Source of the DNA: Opitutaceae bacterium
Lineage (GTDB): Bacteria; Verrucomicrobiota; Verrucomicrobiia; Opitutales; Opitutaceae
Assembly (NCBI GenBank): GCA_023269565.1
Contig: JAHFTD010000005.1
Location: 23,304-61,521 of the forward strand
DNA length: 38,218 bases
Reading direction: 5' to 3'
Every line of letters starts with the position of its first letter. Position 1 is the stretch's first letter. The notes under the pieces were generated by a model. It was not told the origin of the DNA. It made no database searches and worked only from the letters and a program-made list of their open reading frames with translations. This document shows, piece by piece, positions 17,898 to 25,328 of this stretch. The translations under genes were made by a program, and so were the position numbers.

Positions 17898-18553
17898 GGC
17901 GACGCGCCTCCTTCCGCGGGAGCCGGGGTTGGATAATATTTTTTCGCCTTGGCGAGCACTTCGTCGTGCGGGGTGGGTTCCCACTCGTAGTCGTCGGGCT
18001 CGACGTAGTCCTTGCGCATCGGGTGGTCCTTGAACTCGTCCCACATCAGGATGCGGCGCAGGTCGGGATGCCCCTCGAAACGCACGCCAAAGAGGTCGAA
18101 GACCTCGCGCTCTTGGAATTCGCACGAGCGCCACACGGGCGTGAGCGAGGGCAGGGTGGTCCGGCCGGCGCGGTCGCCGGTGTGTAGACGGAGGATGACC
18201 GGACCGTGCCGCAGCGCCATCGAGTAAAGGTGATAGACGACCTCGAGGCAGCCGGGCTGCAGGCGCTCGGTCTTCTGCTCGACGACCTTGGCGGGGCCGC
18301 CGGCGGGGTCGGGCACGGTGGTCTTGACCGTCTCGGTGATTTTCTTCTCGGGCCAGTCAACGCCGGTGACGTTGGAGCAGAAGTCGAGGCGCAACGCCGG
18401 GTCGTCGCGGAGGAAGGTGGCAATGTCGCGCGCGTGCGCCGCGCCGAGAAGCAGCGAGTGCTGCGCGGCGGGAGCGGGATTCGCGACGATGGTGACCTCG
18501 GCGCCGGGAAAACGGGCGAGGAGGCGGTCGCGGATCTGCTCGGGGGTTTCCAT
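17894..18553 (-). CDS. nuoC: NADH-quinone oxidoreductase subunit C
   Basis: This 30-kDa-type subunit of the peripheral arm has 219 residues. The family box reads [20 protein letters not shown] followed by [16 protein letters not shown], the canonical C-terminal signature. The protein is a stand-alone NuoC. It starts two bases after the nuoB stop and overlaps nuoD by four. An insert around residues 80-100 ([21 protein letters not shown]) is longer than usual and looks like a surface loop. Confidence 0.95.
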   Translation of the reverse strand: METPEQIRDRLLARFPGAEVTIVANPAPAAQHSLLLGAAHARDIATFLRDDPALRLDFCSNVTGVDWPEKKITETVKTTVPDPAGGPAKVVEQKTERLQPGCLEVVYHLYSMALRHGPVILRLHTGDRAGRTTLPSLTPVWRSCEFQEREVFDLFGVRFEGHPDLRRILMWDEFKDHPMRKDYVEPDDYEWEPTPHDEVLAKAKKYYPTPAPAEGGASP

Positions 18554-18555
18554 GC

Positions 18556-19290
18556 TCAGGTCTTGTCGGGGCGCACGATGGTCGGGGCCGTCCAGACCGC
18601 GGGGTTTTGCGGCGGCTCGAGGTCGTGCTCACCGAATTCCGGCGCGGGGTAATCGCAGGTGGTGTCCTTTTGGAAATAGCGCGGGGCGTCGGGACCGGCG
18701 ATGGTCTCGCCGCGGATTTTCGCCTGCAACTGGACGAGGCCGTGGAGGAGCGCCTCGGGCCGCGGCGGGCAGCCGGGGATGTAGACGTCGACCGGGATGA
18801 AGCGGTCGATGCCCTTGAGGACATTGTAACCCTGCTTGAAGGGGCCGCCGGAGATGGCGCAAGCGCCCATGGCGATGCAGTATTTCGGCTCGGGCATCTG
18901 GTTCCAAAGCCGGACGACCTGTGGGGCCATCTTCTTGGTGACAGTGCCGGAGACGATGAGCAGGTCGGCCTGGCGCGGCGACGGCCGGAAAACCTCCGAG
19001 CCGAACCGCGCGATGTCGAAACGCGCCATGGAGGCCGCGATCATCTCGATGGCGCAGCAGGCGAGGCCGAACTGCAGCGGCCAGACCGAGTGGCTGCGGC
19101 CCCAATTGTAGAGTTCCTCCATGCTCGTGAGCAGGATGCCGTGGCGCCGGAGCTCGTCGCGCTCGGCGTCGGAGATGTTTCCTGCGGCGGGGAAGGGGCC
19201 GGGCCCGCCGAGGCCCGGTGGGCTACGGCGAGGTTCGTCCTGTGGAGGAACCACAGGCGAAGCGGGCGGCGTGGAGGGAGTTTCGCTCAT
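18556..19290 (-). CDS. nuoB: NADH-quinone oxidoreductase subunit B
   Basis: NuoB binds the terminal [4Fe-4S] cluster N2 that reduces quinone. Its ligands are visible as the tandem Cys in [12 protein letters not shown], then [11 protein letters not shown] and [15 protein letters not shown]. The protein has 244 residues. About 50 residues at the N-terminus form a Pro-rich, probably disordered extension, and some 45 residues follow the core at the C-terminus. The start at 19290 overlaps the nuoA stop as ATGA; an alternative ATG lies two codons upstream. Confidence 0.96.
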   Translation of the reverse strand: MSETPSTPPASPVVPPQDEPRRSPPGLGGPGPFPAAGNISDAERDELRRHGILLTSMEELYNWGRSHSVWPLQFGLACCAIEMIAASMARFDIARFGSEVFRPSPRQADLLIVSGTVTKKMAPQVVRLWNQMPEPKYCIAMGACAISGGPFKQGYNVLKGIDRFIPVDVYIPGCPPRPEALLHGLVQLQAKIRGETIAGPDAPRYFQKDTTCDYPAPEFGEHDLEPPQNPAVWTAPTIVRPDKT

Positions 19291-19658
19291 GACCATTCCA
19301 AGTGGCCGCGGTGCCACGCCCACACCAGGCCCTCGGCCAGCAGGAGGATGAACACCAGCATGGCGAGGAGCGCGCCCGCCGGCAGGCCCGTGAAAACGAC
19401 GGCGAAGGGCAGCAGGAAGAGCACCTCGACGTCGAAGATCAGGAACAGGATCGCGTAGAGATAATAGTGGGCCTTGAACTGGATCCAGGAATCGCCGGTT
19501 GGCTCGAGGCCGCACTCGTAGACGGCGTTCTTGTCGGCGCCGGGCTTGGCGGGCTGGAAGATTTTCGCCCAGAGGCGCGCCACGGCCAGCATGACGAGCG
19601 GAAACGCGAGCGCCACGGCGAGGAAGAGGGCGAGAAACGCGTAGGGATGGGCACTCAT
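19287..19658 (-). CDS. nuoA: NADH-quinone oxidoreductase subunit A
   Basis: NuoA is a small three-helix subunit (123 residues) at the base of the membrane arm. The family loop [18 protein letters not shown] is followed by [23 protein letters not shown], which holds the conserved acidic residues of TM2. It is the first gene of the operon. The start at 19658 was chosen because [13 protein letters not shown] matches the family; the frame runs further up without homology. No Shine-Dalgarno sequence is visible. The operon promoter should lie in 19659-19823, where I found no convincing -35/-10 pair. A five-pair ACTAT/ATAGT hairpin followed by seven T residues (about 19759-19784, minus strand) may separate it from the TPR gene. 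Confidence 0.95.
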   Translation of the reverse strand: MSAHPYAFLALFLAVALAFPLVMLAVARLWAKIFQPAKPGADKNAVYECGLEPTGDSWIQFKAHYYLYAILFLIFDVEVLFLLPFAVVFTGLPAGALLAMLVFILLLAEGLVWAWHRGHLEWS

Positions 19659-19823
19659 GACGGCAGGACGATGCCAAGAGGATTGAAACCCCTCCGGCAA
19701 AGCACAATGCCGAATCGAAACTGTTTCTTGGGAAAAACGCCGCGTAATTTGCCGCAGCAAAAAAACTATGAACCGCTAATAGTCCGGTGACGACATGGCC
19801 AAGGCCTCACAGTGTTCGGCCGG

Positions 19824-20351
19824 CTATTTCTTCTTGTTCACGCCGTAAAACTGTTCGGGCTCCTCTTCCTTGCCGGTGTCGAGGACCTTCTGCAGGTGCG
19901 GGGCGAGCTTGGATCGCATCTTCACCAGCGTCTCGTGGTCGGCCTTGGCCAGGTCGGGGTGGCCCATGAAGAGGTGGAGCACGCCGCGATACATGTAGGC
20001 CTCGGCCATCTTCGGCTTCAGCTCGAGAGCGCGGTTGTAGTGGGCGAGGGATTTTTCGAAATTCTGCGCACCCTGCTTGCGCAGCACATAGGCGAGGTTG
20101 TTGTGCCCTTCAGCCATCTTCTCGTTGATGGCCACGGCGGCCTCGAACTGCTTTTGCGCCTCGGCCCATTTCTTCTGGAAGAGCAACTTCACGCCGTCGT
20201 TGTAGAACGAAAGTTCCGGGGCGTCCTTTTCCCGGGACGATGGGGCATTGGATCCACTGCCGCCGCCCGAAGGCGGGGCAGGGGGGCTGGAAGAGGCCAG
20301 CGCGGCGACCGTGAAGGTGAGAAAAACTGCGAGGAGGTGGAGTATTTTCAT
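19824..20351 (-). CDS. Exported TPR-repeat protein
   Basis: The 175-residue protein starts with a signal peptide (MKILHLLAVFLTFTVAALAS) and a short low-complexity Pro/Gly/Ser linker. It then has about three tetratricopeptide repeats: FYNDGVKLLFQKKWAEAQKQF, GHNNLAYVLRKQGAQNFEKS, and AYMYRGVLHLFMGHPDLAKA, each with the TPR pattern of small and aromatic positions. It ends in a Lys-rich tail. TPR domains mediate protein contacts; no enzymatic motif is present. The ATG at 20351 was preferred to the upstream one because it begins the signal peptide. It lies on the same strand as and just upstream of the nuo operon, 165 bases from nuoA, but no functional link is evident. Confidence 0.8.
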   Translation of the reverse strand: MKILHLLAVFLTFTVAALASSSPPAPPSGGGSGSNAPSSREKDAPELSFYNDGVKLLFQKKWAEAQKQFEAAVAINEKMAEGHNNLAYVLRKQGAQNFEKSLAHYNRALELKPKMAEAYMYRGVLHLFMGHPDLAKADHETLVKMRSKLAPHLQKVLDTGKEEEPEQFYGVNKKK

Positions 20352-20477
20352 GGCGGGACGGGAGACTGATGGCGTGGAAAATGGAGAGTCAGGTGATCGC
20401 CGTTCAGGCATCAAATTCCCAAGGCGGCGGCGACGAGATTAATACGTGGGCCGGCGGGAAAGTAACGAAAAAAGCGG

Positions 20478-21656
20478 TCACTTCTCAACTTCGTAGCGCG
20501 CGCACATGCCGGCGCGCATGTGGTCGTTGACGTGGCAGTGGAAGAGCCAGATGCCGGGATTGTCGGCGCGCATGTCGGCCACCTTCATGCTCGCCGGTAG
20601 CAGCTCGATGACATCGGTGCGGCGGCCCTCGTGCAGGACTGTGTTGCCGTGCCAGTGGGGCGTGTGCAGGTCGGTGTCGCCGCCCAGCGCGACAAGATAC
20701 CAGCGGACGCGCTCGCCGTTTTTCATGCGCATCATCGGCAGGTTGCCGAAGACGTAGCCGTTGATGCTGTGGAAGCGGTTCACCTCGCCGCCGGCGTCGG
20801 ACAGCAGCGTGCGGTTTTCCAGCGCGAAGCGGCTGAGGCTCTCATCGATGTTCGTGAACAGCGTCACGAACTCGCGGTCGACGTCGCGGGGCGAGCCGTC
20901 GGCGCGCGCGGCGCCGTGGCGGGTGACGATGAGCGCGCCGATCAGGCCGGCGTTCACATCGCGCGGGCTGTCGACATGCGAGTGGTAGAGCCAGACGACC
21001 GAGCTGGGGTCGTTGGGCCCGGGGCCGGAGCGCAGCGGCACGCCCCAGCGGTAGGTGTAAGTGTCGCCGGGGGCGATGGCGTCGTCGGCCTTGTCGGAGC
21101 CGGTGGTGCCGTCGGGATAGCCCGCGCCCTCGTAGGGCTTCAGGTAGTGGACGCCGTGGGCGTGGAAGCTGACGGGGAAACGGGTGTTGTTTTTCACCGT
21201 CACCTCGAGGCGGTCGCCCACCTCGGCGCGGAGAATCGGGCCGAGGATCCCGGCGTGCTCCCACTCCGGTGTGCGCGGCTTGAGCACGGTGAAGGTGTCG
21301 TCGGTGTATTCGCGGAAGACGGCCTTGCGGAAAATCGGCGGCTGGCCGGCCGTGCCGCGGACGAGCCAGGTGGAGTCGTTCCCGCCGCAGAGCATCTGGG
21401 CCAGCGCGTTGCCCGCCGGGGCGTAGTTCCAGGCGATCTCGTCGGCGGCGATGAAGTATTGGCGCACTTCGCCGGTCAACGGCTCGGCGGCGTCCACCGC
21501 AAGTTCCGCGCGAGCGCTTTGGATGGCGAGCAGCGCAACCGCCGCCAGCCGGGCGGGCCATTGCAATCGGCAGCAGAGATTATTTCTCGGATTTGATCGG
21601 CGCGGATGCGGGGCCCGCGAGTCGAACCCCAAAAACGTGGGAGTAACTGCGCTCAT
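20478..21656 (-). CDS. Two-domain ceruloplasmin-like multicopper oxidase
   Basis: This is a predicted exported copper oxidase of about 392 residues, with a likely signal segment (RLAAVALLAIQSARA) preceded by an uncertain N-terminus. All four copper-ligand motifs are present: HAHGVHY, YHSHVDS, HTPHWHGN and the C-terminal FHCHVNDHMRAGM, which supplies type 1 and trinuclear-centre ligands. Sequence around GILGPILRAEVGDRLEVTVKNNTR resembles ceruloplasmin and hephaestin domains rather than CueO-type laccases. With two cupredoxin domains it probably works as a trimer. Likely activity is oxidation of metal ions (Fe, Mn, Cu) or phenols outside the cytoplasm. The start at 21656 is tentative; a TTG near 21573 would give a tighter signal peptide. 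Confidence 0.85.
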   Translation of the reverse strand: MSAVTPTFLGFDSRAPHPRRSNPRNNLCCRLQWPARLAAVALLAIQSARAELAVDAAEPLTGEVRQYFIAADEIAWNYAPAGNALAQMLCGGNDSTWLVRGTAGQPPIFRKAVFREYTDDTFTVLKPRTPEWEHAGILGPILRAEVGDRLEVTVKNNTRFPVSFHAHGVHYLKPYEGAGYPDGTTGSDKADDAIAPGDTYTYRWGVPLRSGPGPNDPSSVVWLYHSHVDSPRDVNAGLIGALIVTRHGAARADGSPRDVDREFVTLFTNIDESLSRFALENRTLLSDAGGEVNRFHSINGYVFGNLPMMRMKNGERVRWYLVALGGDTDLHTPHWHGNTVLHEGRRTDVIELLPASMKVADMRADNPGIWLFHCHVNDHMRAGMCARYEVEK

Positions 21657-21684
21657 CACGGAGGAGGACGAGAGCTGCACCCGC

Positions 21685-22554
21685 TCAGGATGGGTCCAGC
21701 CGGTAGAGCTTAAAAACACCCGAGAAGCCATCCAGCGGGTAACTGCCGACGGAGGAACAGGGAAGGGTTCCGGCCAGGGCCGCGACGGCCTTTTCGCTCA
21801 GGAGCGAGTCGACTTCCAGCTTCGAGCAGACCTTCTCCATGCGGAAAACCTGGATGACGTCGGGGCCGGAAAGATTGTCCGCGCCCCCGGCGCCACCCTC
21901 GAGGGTAGCTTCGCCGTGATGGAGGATGAGGCGGAAATCAGGATCGCGTGCCTGTTGCATGGCGGCGACTTCGCGGAGTGCAGCCACGACGCGGCCCGCT
22001 ACGCCGGGCTCTTCCTTCCAATAGGCGAAAATCGCGTCGCCCAGGAATTTGTCCACCACCCCACCGGAGGTTTCCAGGATGTCGCGCGATTGCCGCAGCC
22101 ATTGCCCGATCTTGAAACCCAGGGTGTCGGCGTCGAGCTGCTGGCTGAGGACGGTGAAGCGCTTGATGTCGAGCATGAGCATCCAGCAGGACTGGCGGGC
22201 GCGCACCTTCACCGTCTCGATCGCCTCGGCCGTGCGAAAGCTGCCGCCGCCCGACTCGGATTCGGAGGAACGGCGGAAGGTGAAATTCTCTCCGAGAATG
22301 CTGATGGCGTCGCCGTCCTTGAGCCGGCACGGGATGGTGATGCGGCGGGAGTTGCAGAGGGTGCCGTTGGTGCTGCCGAGGTCGACGAGCCAGTATTCGG
22401 CGCCGTTCTCGGAGTGCTGGTGATGGATGAGGGCGTGCCGGCGGGAGGCGGCGAGGGATTTGAGCTGGACAGTGTTCACATGGGAACGGCCGAAATAGCA
22501 GTTCATCTCGAGGGGGATCTGGCCGCCTTCGGTGGTTTCAATCCAAGCGTTCAT
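21685..22554 (-). CDS. FHA domain-class III nucleotidyl cyclase fusion
   Basis: The 289-residue soluble protein joins two modules. Residues ~15-95 are an FHA domain that binds phospho-threonine: GRS (22-24), SRRH (37-40) and STNGT (61-65) are the ligand-contact motifs and all are intact. Residues ~120-289 are a class III adenylate/guanylate cyclase domain: metal Asp129 in MLMLDIKRFT, base-contact Lys169 and metal Asp173 in VVDKFLGDAIFA. The transition-state motif V-N-x-A-x-R reads VIQVFR, so the Asn is Ile234 while Arg238 remains; activity is therefore uncertain. The start at 22554 removes a non-homologous upstream extension. It is divergent from a receptor kinase, 147 bases apart, so it may read that kinase's phosphorylation and turn it into cyclic nucleotide. 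Confidence 0.85.
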   Translation of the reverse strand: MNAWIETTEGGQIPLEMNCYFGRSHVNTVQLKSLAASRRHALIHHQHSENGAEYWLVDLGSTNGTLCNSRRITIPCRLKDGDAISILGENFTFRRSSESESGGGSFRTAEAIETVKVRARQSCWMLMLDIKRFTVLSQQLDADTLGFKIGQWLRQSRDILETSGGVVDKFLGDAIFAYWKEEPGVAGRVVAALREVAAMQQARDPDFRLILHHGEATLEGGAGGADNLSGPDVIQVFRMEKVCSKLEVDSLLSEKAVAALAGTLPCSSVGSYPLDGFSGVFKLYRLDPS

Positions 22555-22701
22555 GGGCAGGCGCGGGGTGAGGGTTCTTCGCAGGAGTGTCCGGGCTAGG
22601 CAATGGAAAAACGGGGTGTCCGGGGGGTGAAAAGCCAGCTTGCCTCGGCCTGAATTTTCAGCGTAACTGCCGGGTTCGGACAGTGTGAGTCGAATTTTCC
22701 T

Positions 22702-25290
22702 GTGAACGACGATCTGCCAACGAAACGCGTCGAGCACGACGCCAGCCAGACGGTGCGCCTGCCCCCCCCAGCCCGGGAGGTGGTGTTTCAGCGCTATGAA
22801 CTGCTTCGCAAACTGGCGGCGGGTGGCATGGGCGAGGTCTGGCTGGCCCGGGACAATGTCCAGGGCACTGAGGCGGCGTTAAAATTTCTGAAGGAGGATT
22901 TCGCCGCCGATCTGCAGGCCGTGAACGAATTGAAGCAGGAGGTGCTGAACAGCCTGAAGCTGAATCACCAGAACATCCTGCGGGTTTACCGTTTCGAGGT
23001 GGACGAGGCGGCCCAACTGCTCACCCGGCGCTACGCGATCTCGATGGAGTATATCCGCGGCATGAACCTCCGCGATCTGCGGCGGGATAAAAAGGTCGAC
23101 TATTTCGACGTCGCGGAAGCGCGGGACTGGGTGCTGCAGATGTGCGATGCCATCCACTATGCGCACGAGCGCAAGCTGGTGCATCGCGACATCAAGCCGG
23201 CCAACCTGATGATCGACGAGAACAAGGCGATCAAGGTGTGCGATTTTGGCATCGGCCGGACGGTCGCGGAAACCTCCAGCGGCCGCACGCAGAACAATGC
23301 GGGCACCATCCCCTACATGAGCCGCCAGCAACGGGAATTCTACAAGGCGTCGCCGCAGGACGACATCTATGCCATTGGCGCGACCATATACGATCTGCTC
23401 TCGGGCCACCCGCCCCGCTACAAAGGCCGGCAGGTGATCCTTCCGTTTGACGAAAAGCCGCCGCGGATGGCCGCGTGGCGCAAACGGACGGAGTCCAAGG
23501 GTTCCGGGTTGGAGATTCCCGCGGAGTGGGAGCGGGTAGTCGAACTTTGCCTCAGCGAGAATCCTTCGACGCGGCCGGCCACGGCCCGGGCCGTGCGCGA
23601 AATGCTCGAGGGCCGCGCGCCCGTCGTCATGGCCGATCCAAGCAAAGGTGGCTCGCCCGGGTCCGGCGCATGGAAAAAGATCGTCCTCGCTCTCACGGCG
23701 GCGCTCGCCCTCGCCGCCGCCGGGGGTTATTATTACTGGGGGAATTATCTCCGCGTCCTGCCCGAGGTCGAGCAACTCATTGCCACCGGACGAATCTCGT
23801 CCGAGGAAGGCAAGAAACTCAACAATGTGCTGCGTGGACCGGATGGCTACGAAAGGCAGCTGGCCGCCCGCCTGAGCGCCCGGACACTCGATTCCGCGGC
23901 GTGGCGAGATTTCTCCACCCTGGTCTCGCCGAAATCGGAGAATCAGGCCAAGCTGCGGCCCCTGCTGGCCCAAAAGGCGATCAAGGAGGAGGAGTTCTAC
24001 ATCCTGGCCAAGGATCTGGACGGCAAGGAGGACAGTCCCCTCAAGGTTCTCGCCAAACAACTGGTGCTGGAACGGACCATCAATGCGGGAGAATGGCGGG
24101 ACGCCCGGGTTAAGATTGTCGATCCATTGCTCGAGAAGATCAACCTGCTGATCAGCACCGGCGCCATCACCTCGCAGGAAGGCGACACGCTCAAGGCCGA
24201 TCATGCCAGGACCGACGGCAGCAAGGAGGCGGCGCTGGCCCATCGGCTCCTGGAGGAGAGAAGCCTGGACGTCGCCCAGTGGCGCAAGGAGCGTTTTCCC
24301 GAATCCTCCCTACCCCCCATCGTCCGCAAACCACCAGAAGAAGAGAAGGATCCCATTCTCAAGCTGCTCGAGCCTCTTGTCAGAGGCGGCATCGTCACCG
24401 TGCCTGAAGCCGCGTGGCTGCACGGAATTCTCTCCGGGCAGAACAATGATGCGGAGAAAACCCTGGCGCAGCGCCTCCTGAGCCGCGAGATCACCCCCGG
24501 CATCTGGCGGGCGCGCACCGCCTACGATTACCGCCTGAAAGATGGCGCCGTCCTCGACCCAGGCAATCTTCCGCCGGCCATTGATCTGCTGTTGAACGAT
24601 TCCACGGTGGTCCGCTTGCTCCGCATGGAGTCCGGCAGTTTTATTCGCGGCTCGGCCCGGGACGAGTTGGGGCGTCGGCCCAATGAGGCTGCGTCCGAGC
24701 GGATCACGATCACCCGGCCATTCTACATCGGCATCTACGAGGTCACGCAGGCGCAGTATATGGCCGTGATGCCGCGCAACCCCAGTTACTGGAGGAACAA
24801 CCCGAGCTGGCCCGTCGACCAGGTCGACTGGCAGTCCGTCGCCGGGAGCAATGGATTTCTCGCCCGCTTGAACGCCAAGCTCGACGCCCAACTCGGCGGC
24901 GCACTCTTCGCGGATCTGCCGACGGAGGATGACTGGGAATACGCCGCCCGGGCGGGCACCCAGTCGTCGTTCAATAACGGCCGGAACATCACCAACATCG
25001 ACACCGACAGTGCGCTCGATGCTCTGGCCAATTATAACCGGGCAGCCAACGGCAGCCCGCGCCCGGTGGGCTCATTCCAGCCCAACGCCTGGGGGTTGTT
25101 CGATATGCACGGCAATATCGCCGAAATGTGTCAGAATCGCTCCGTGCGTGGCGGCTCGTGGCAGTCCAAGGCCGCCAATTGCCGCATCACTTGGCGCAAC
25201 CAGATCAGCACCGAAGCCTTTGGATCCAATCAGAACGGCTTCCGACTCGTCCTGCATGTGAAGGAAAGCAAGGACGCTGGGTTGAAGTAA
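22702..25290 (+). CDS. Receptor Ser/Thr kinase with periplasmic repeats and FGE-like domain
   Basis: Eukaryote-like kinase of 862 residues starting at GTG 22702. The N-terminal tail holds QTVRLP (16-21). The kinase domain (~32-310) is complete: glycine loop AAGGMGEVW (39-47), Lys61, HRD 161-163 in VHRDIKPANLM, DFG 181-183. One transmembrane helix follows at ~327-346. The exported part has four repeats of about 50 residues (~356-404, 418-469, 480-531, 556-606), each ending in a Trp-Arg (W401, W465, W527, W602). Then comes an FGE-sulfatase/SUMF1-like domain (~630-862) with YEVTQAQY, LPTEDDWEYAARAGT, DMHGNIAEM and RGGSWQSK. The catalytic cysteine pair of true FGE is absent, so the domain is probably a ligand-binding fold. 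Kinase-FGE fusions such as chlamydial Pkn1 are known in PVC bacteria. Confidence 0.92.
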   Translation: MNDDLPTKRVEHDASQTVRLPPPAREVVFQRYELLRKLAAGGMGEVWLARDNVQGTEAALKFLKEDFAADLQAVNELKQEVLNSLKLNHQNILRVYRFEVDEAAQLLTRRYAISMEYIRGMNLRDLRRDKKVDYFDVAEARDWVLQMCDAIHYAHERKLVHRDIKPANLMIDENKAIKVCDFGIGRTVAETSSGRTQNNAGTIPYMSRQQREFYKASPQDDIYAIGATIYDLLSGHPPRYKGRQVILPFDEKPPRMAAWRKRTESKGSGLEIPAEWERVVELCLSENPSTRPATARAVREMLEGRAPVVMADPSKGGSPGSGAWKKIVLALTAALALAAAGGYYYWGNYLRVLPEVEQLIATGRISSEEGKKLNNVLRGPDGYERQLAARLSARTLDSAAWRDFSTLVSPKSENQAKLRPLLAQKAIKEEEFYILAKDLDGKEDSPLKVLAKQLVLERTINAGEWRDARVKIVDPLLEKINLLISTGAITSQEGDTLKADHARTDGSKEAALAHRLLEERSLDVAQWRKERFPESSLPPIVRKPPEEEKDPILKLLEPLVRGGIVTVPEAAWLHGILSGQNNDAEKTLAQRLLSREITPGIWRARTAYDYRLKDGAVLDPGNLPPAIDLLLNDSTVVRLLRMESGSFIRGSARDELGRRPNEAASERITITRPFYIGIYEVTQAQYMAVMPRNPSYWRNNPSWPVDQVDWQSVAGSNGFLARLNAKLDAQLGGALFADLPTEDDWEYAARAGTQSSFNNGRNITNIDTDSALDALANYNRAANGSPRPVGSFQPNAWGLFDMHGNIAEMCQNRSVRGGSWQSKAANCRITWRNQISTEAFGSNQNGFRLVLHVKESKDAGLK

Positions 25291-25328
25291 ACTTGCGCTA
25301 CGCGGCCTGCGCCGGCCGGACTCCAGCG

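Noticed and set aside
19800-19823. GGCC-GGCC pairing after the TPR gene as a terminator
   Set aside because: Four-base arms only and no T-run.
21601-21640. tRNA T-arm-like GGGGTTCGACTCGCGG on the minus strand
   Set aside because: The arms beside the TTCGACT loop do not pair and no acceptor, D or anticodon arms are present; it lies at the uncertain N-terminus of the copper oxidase.
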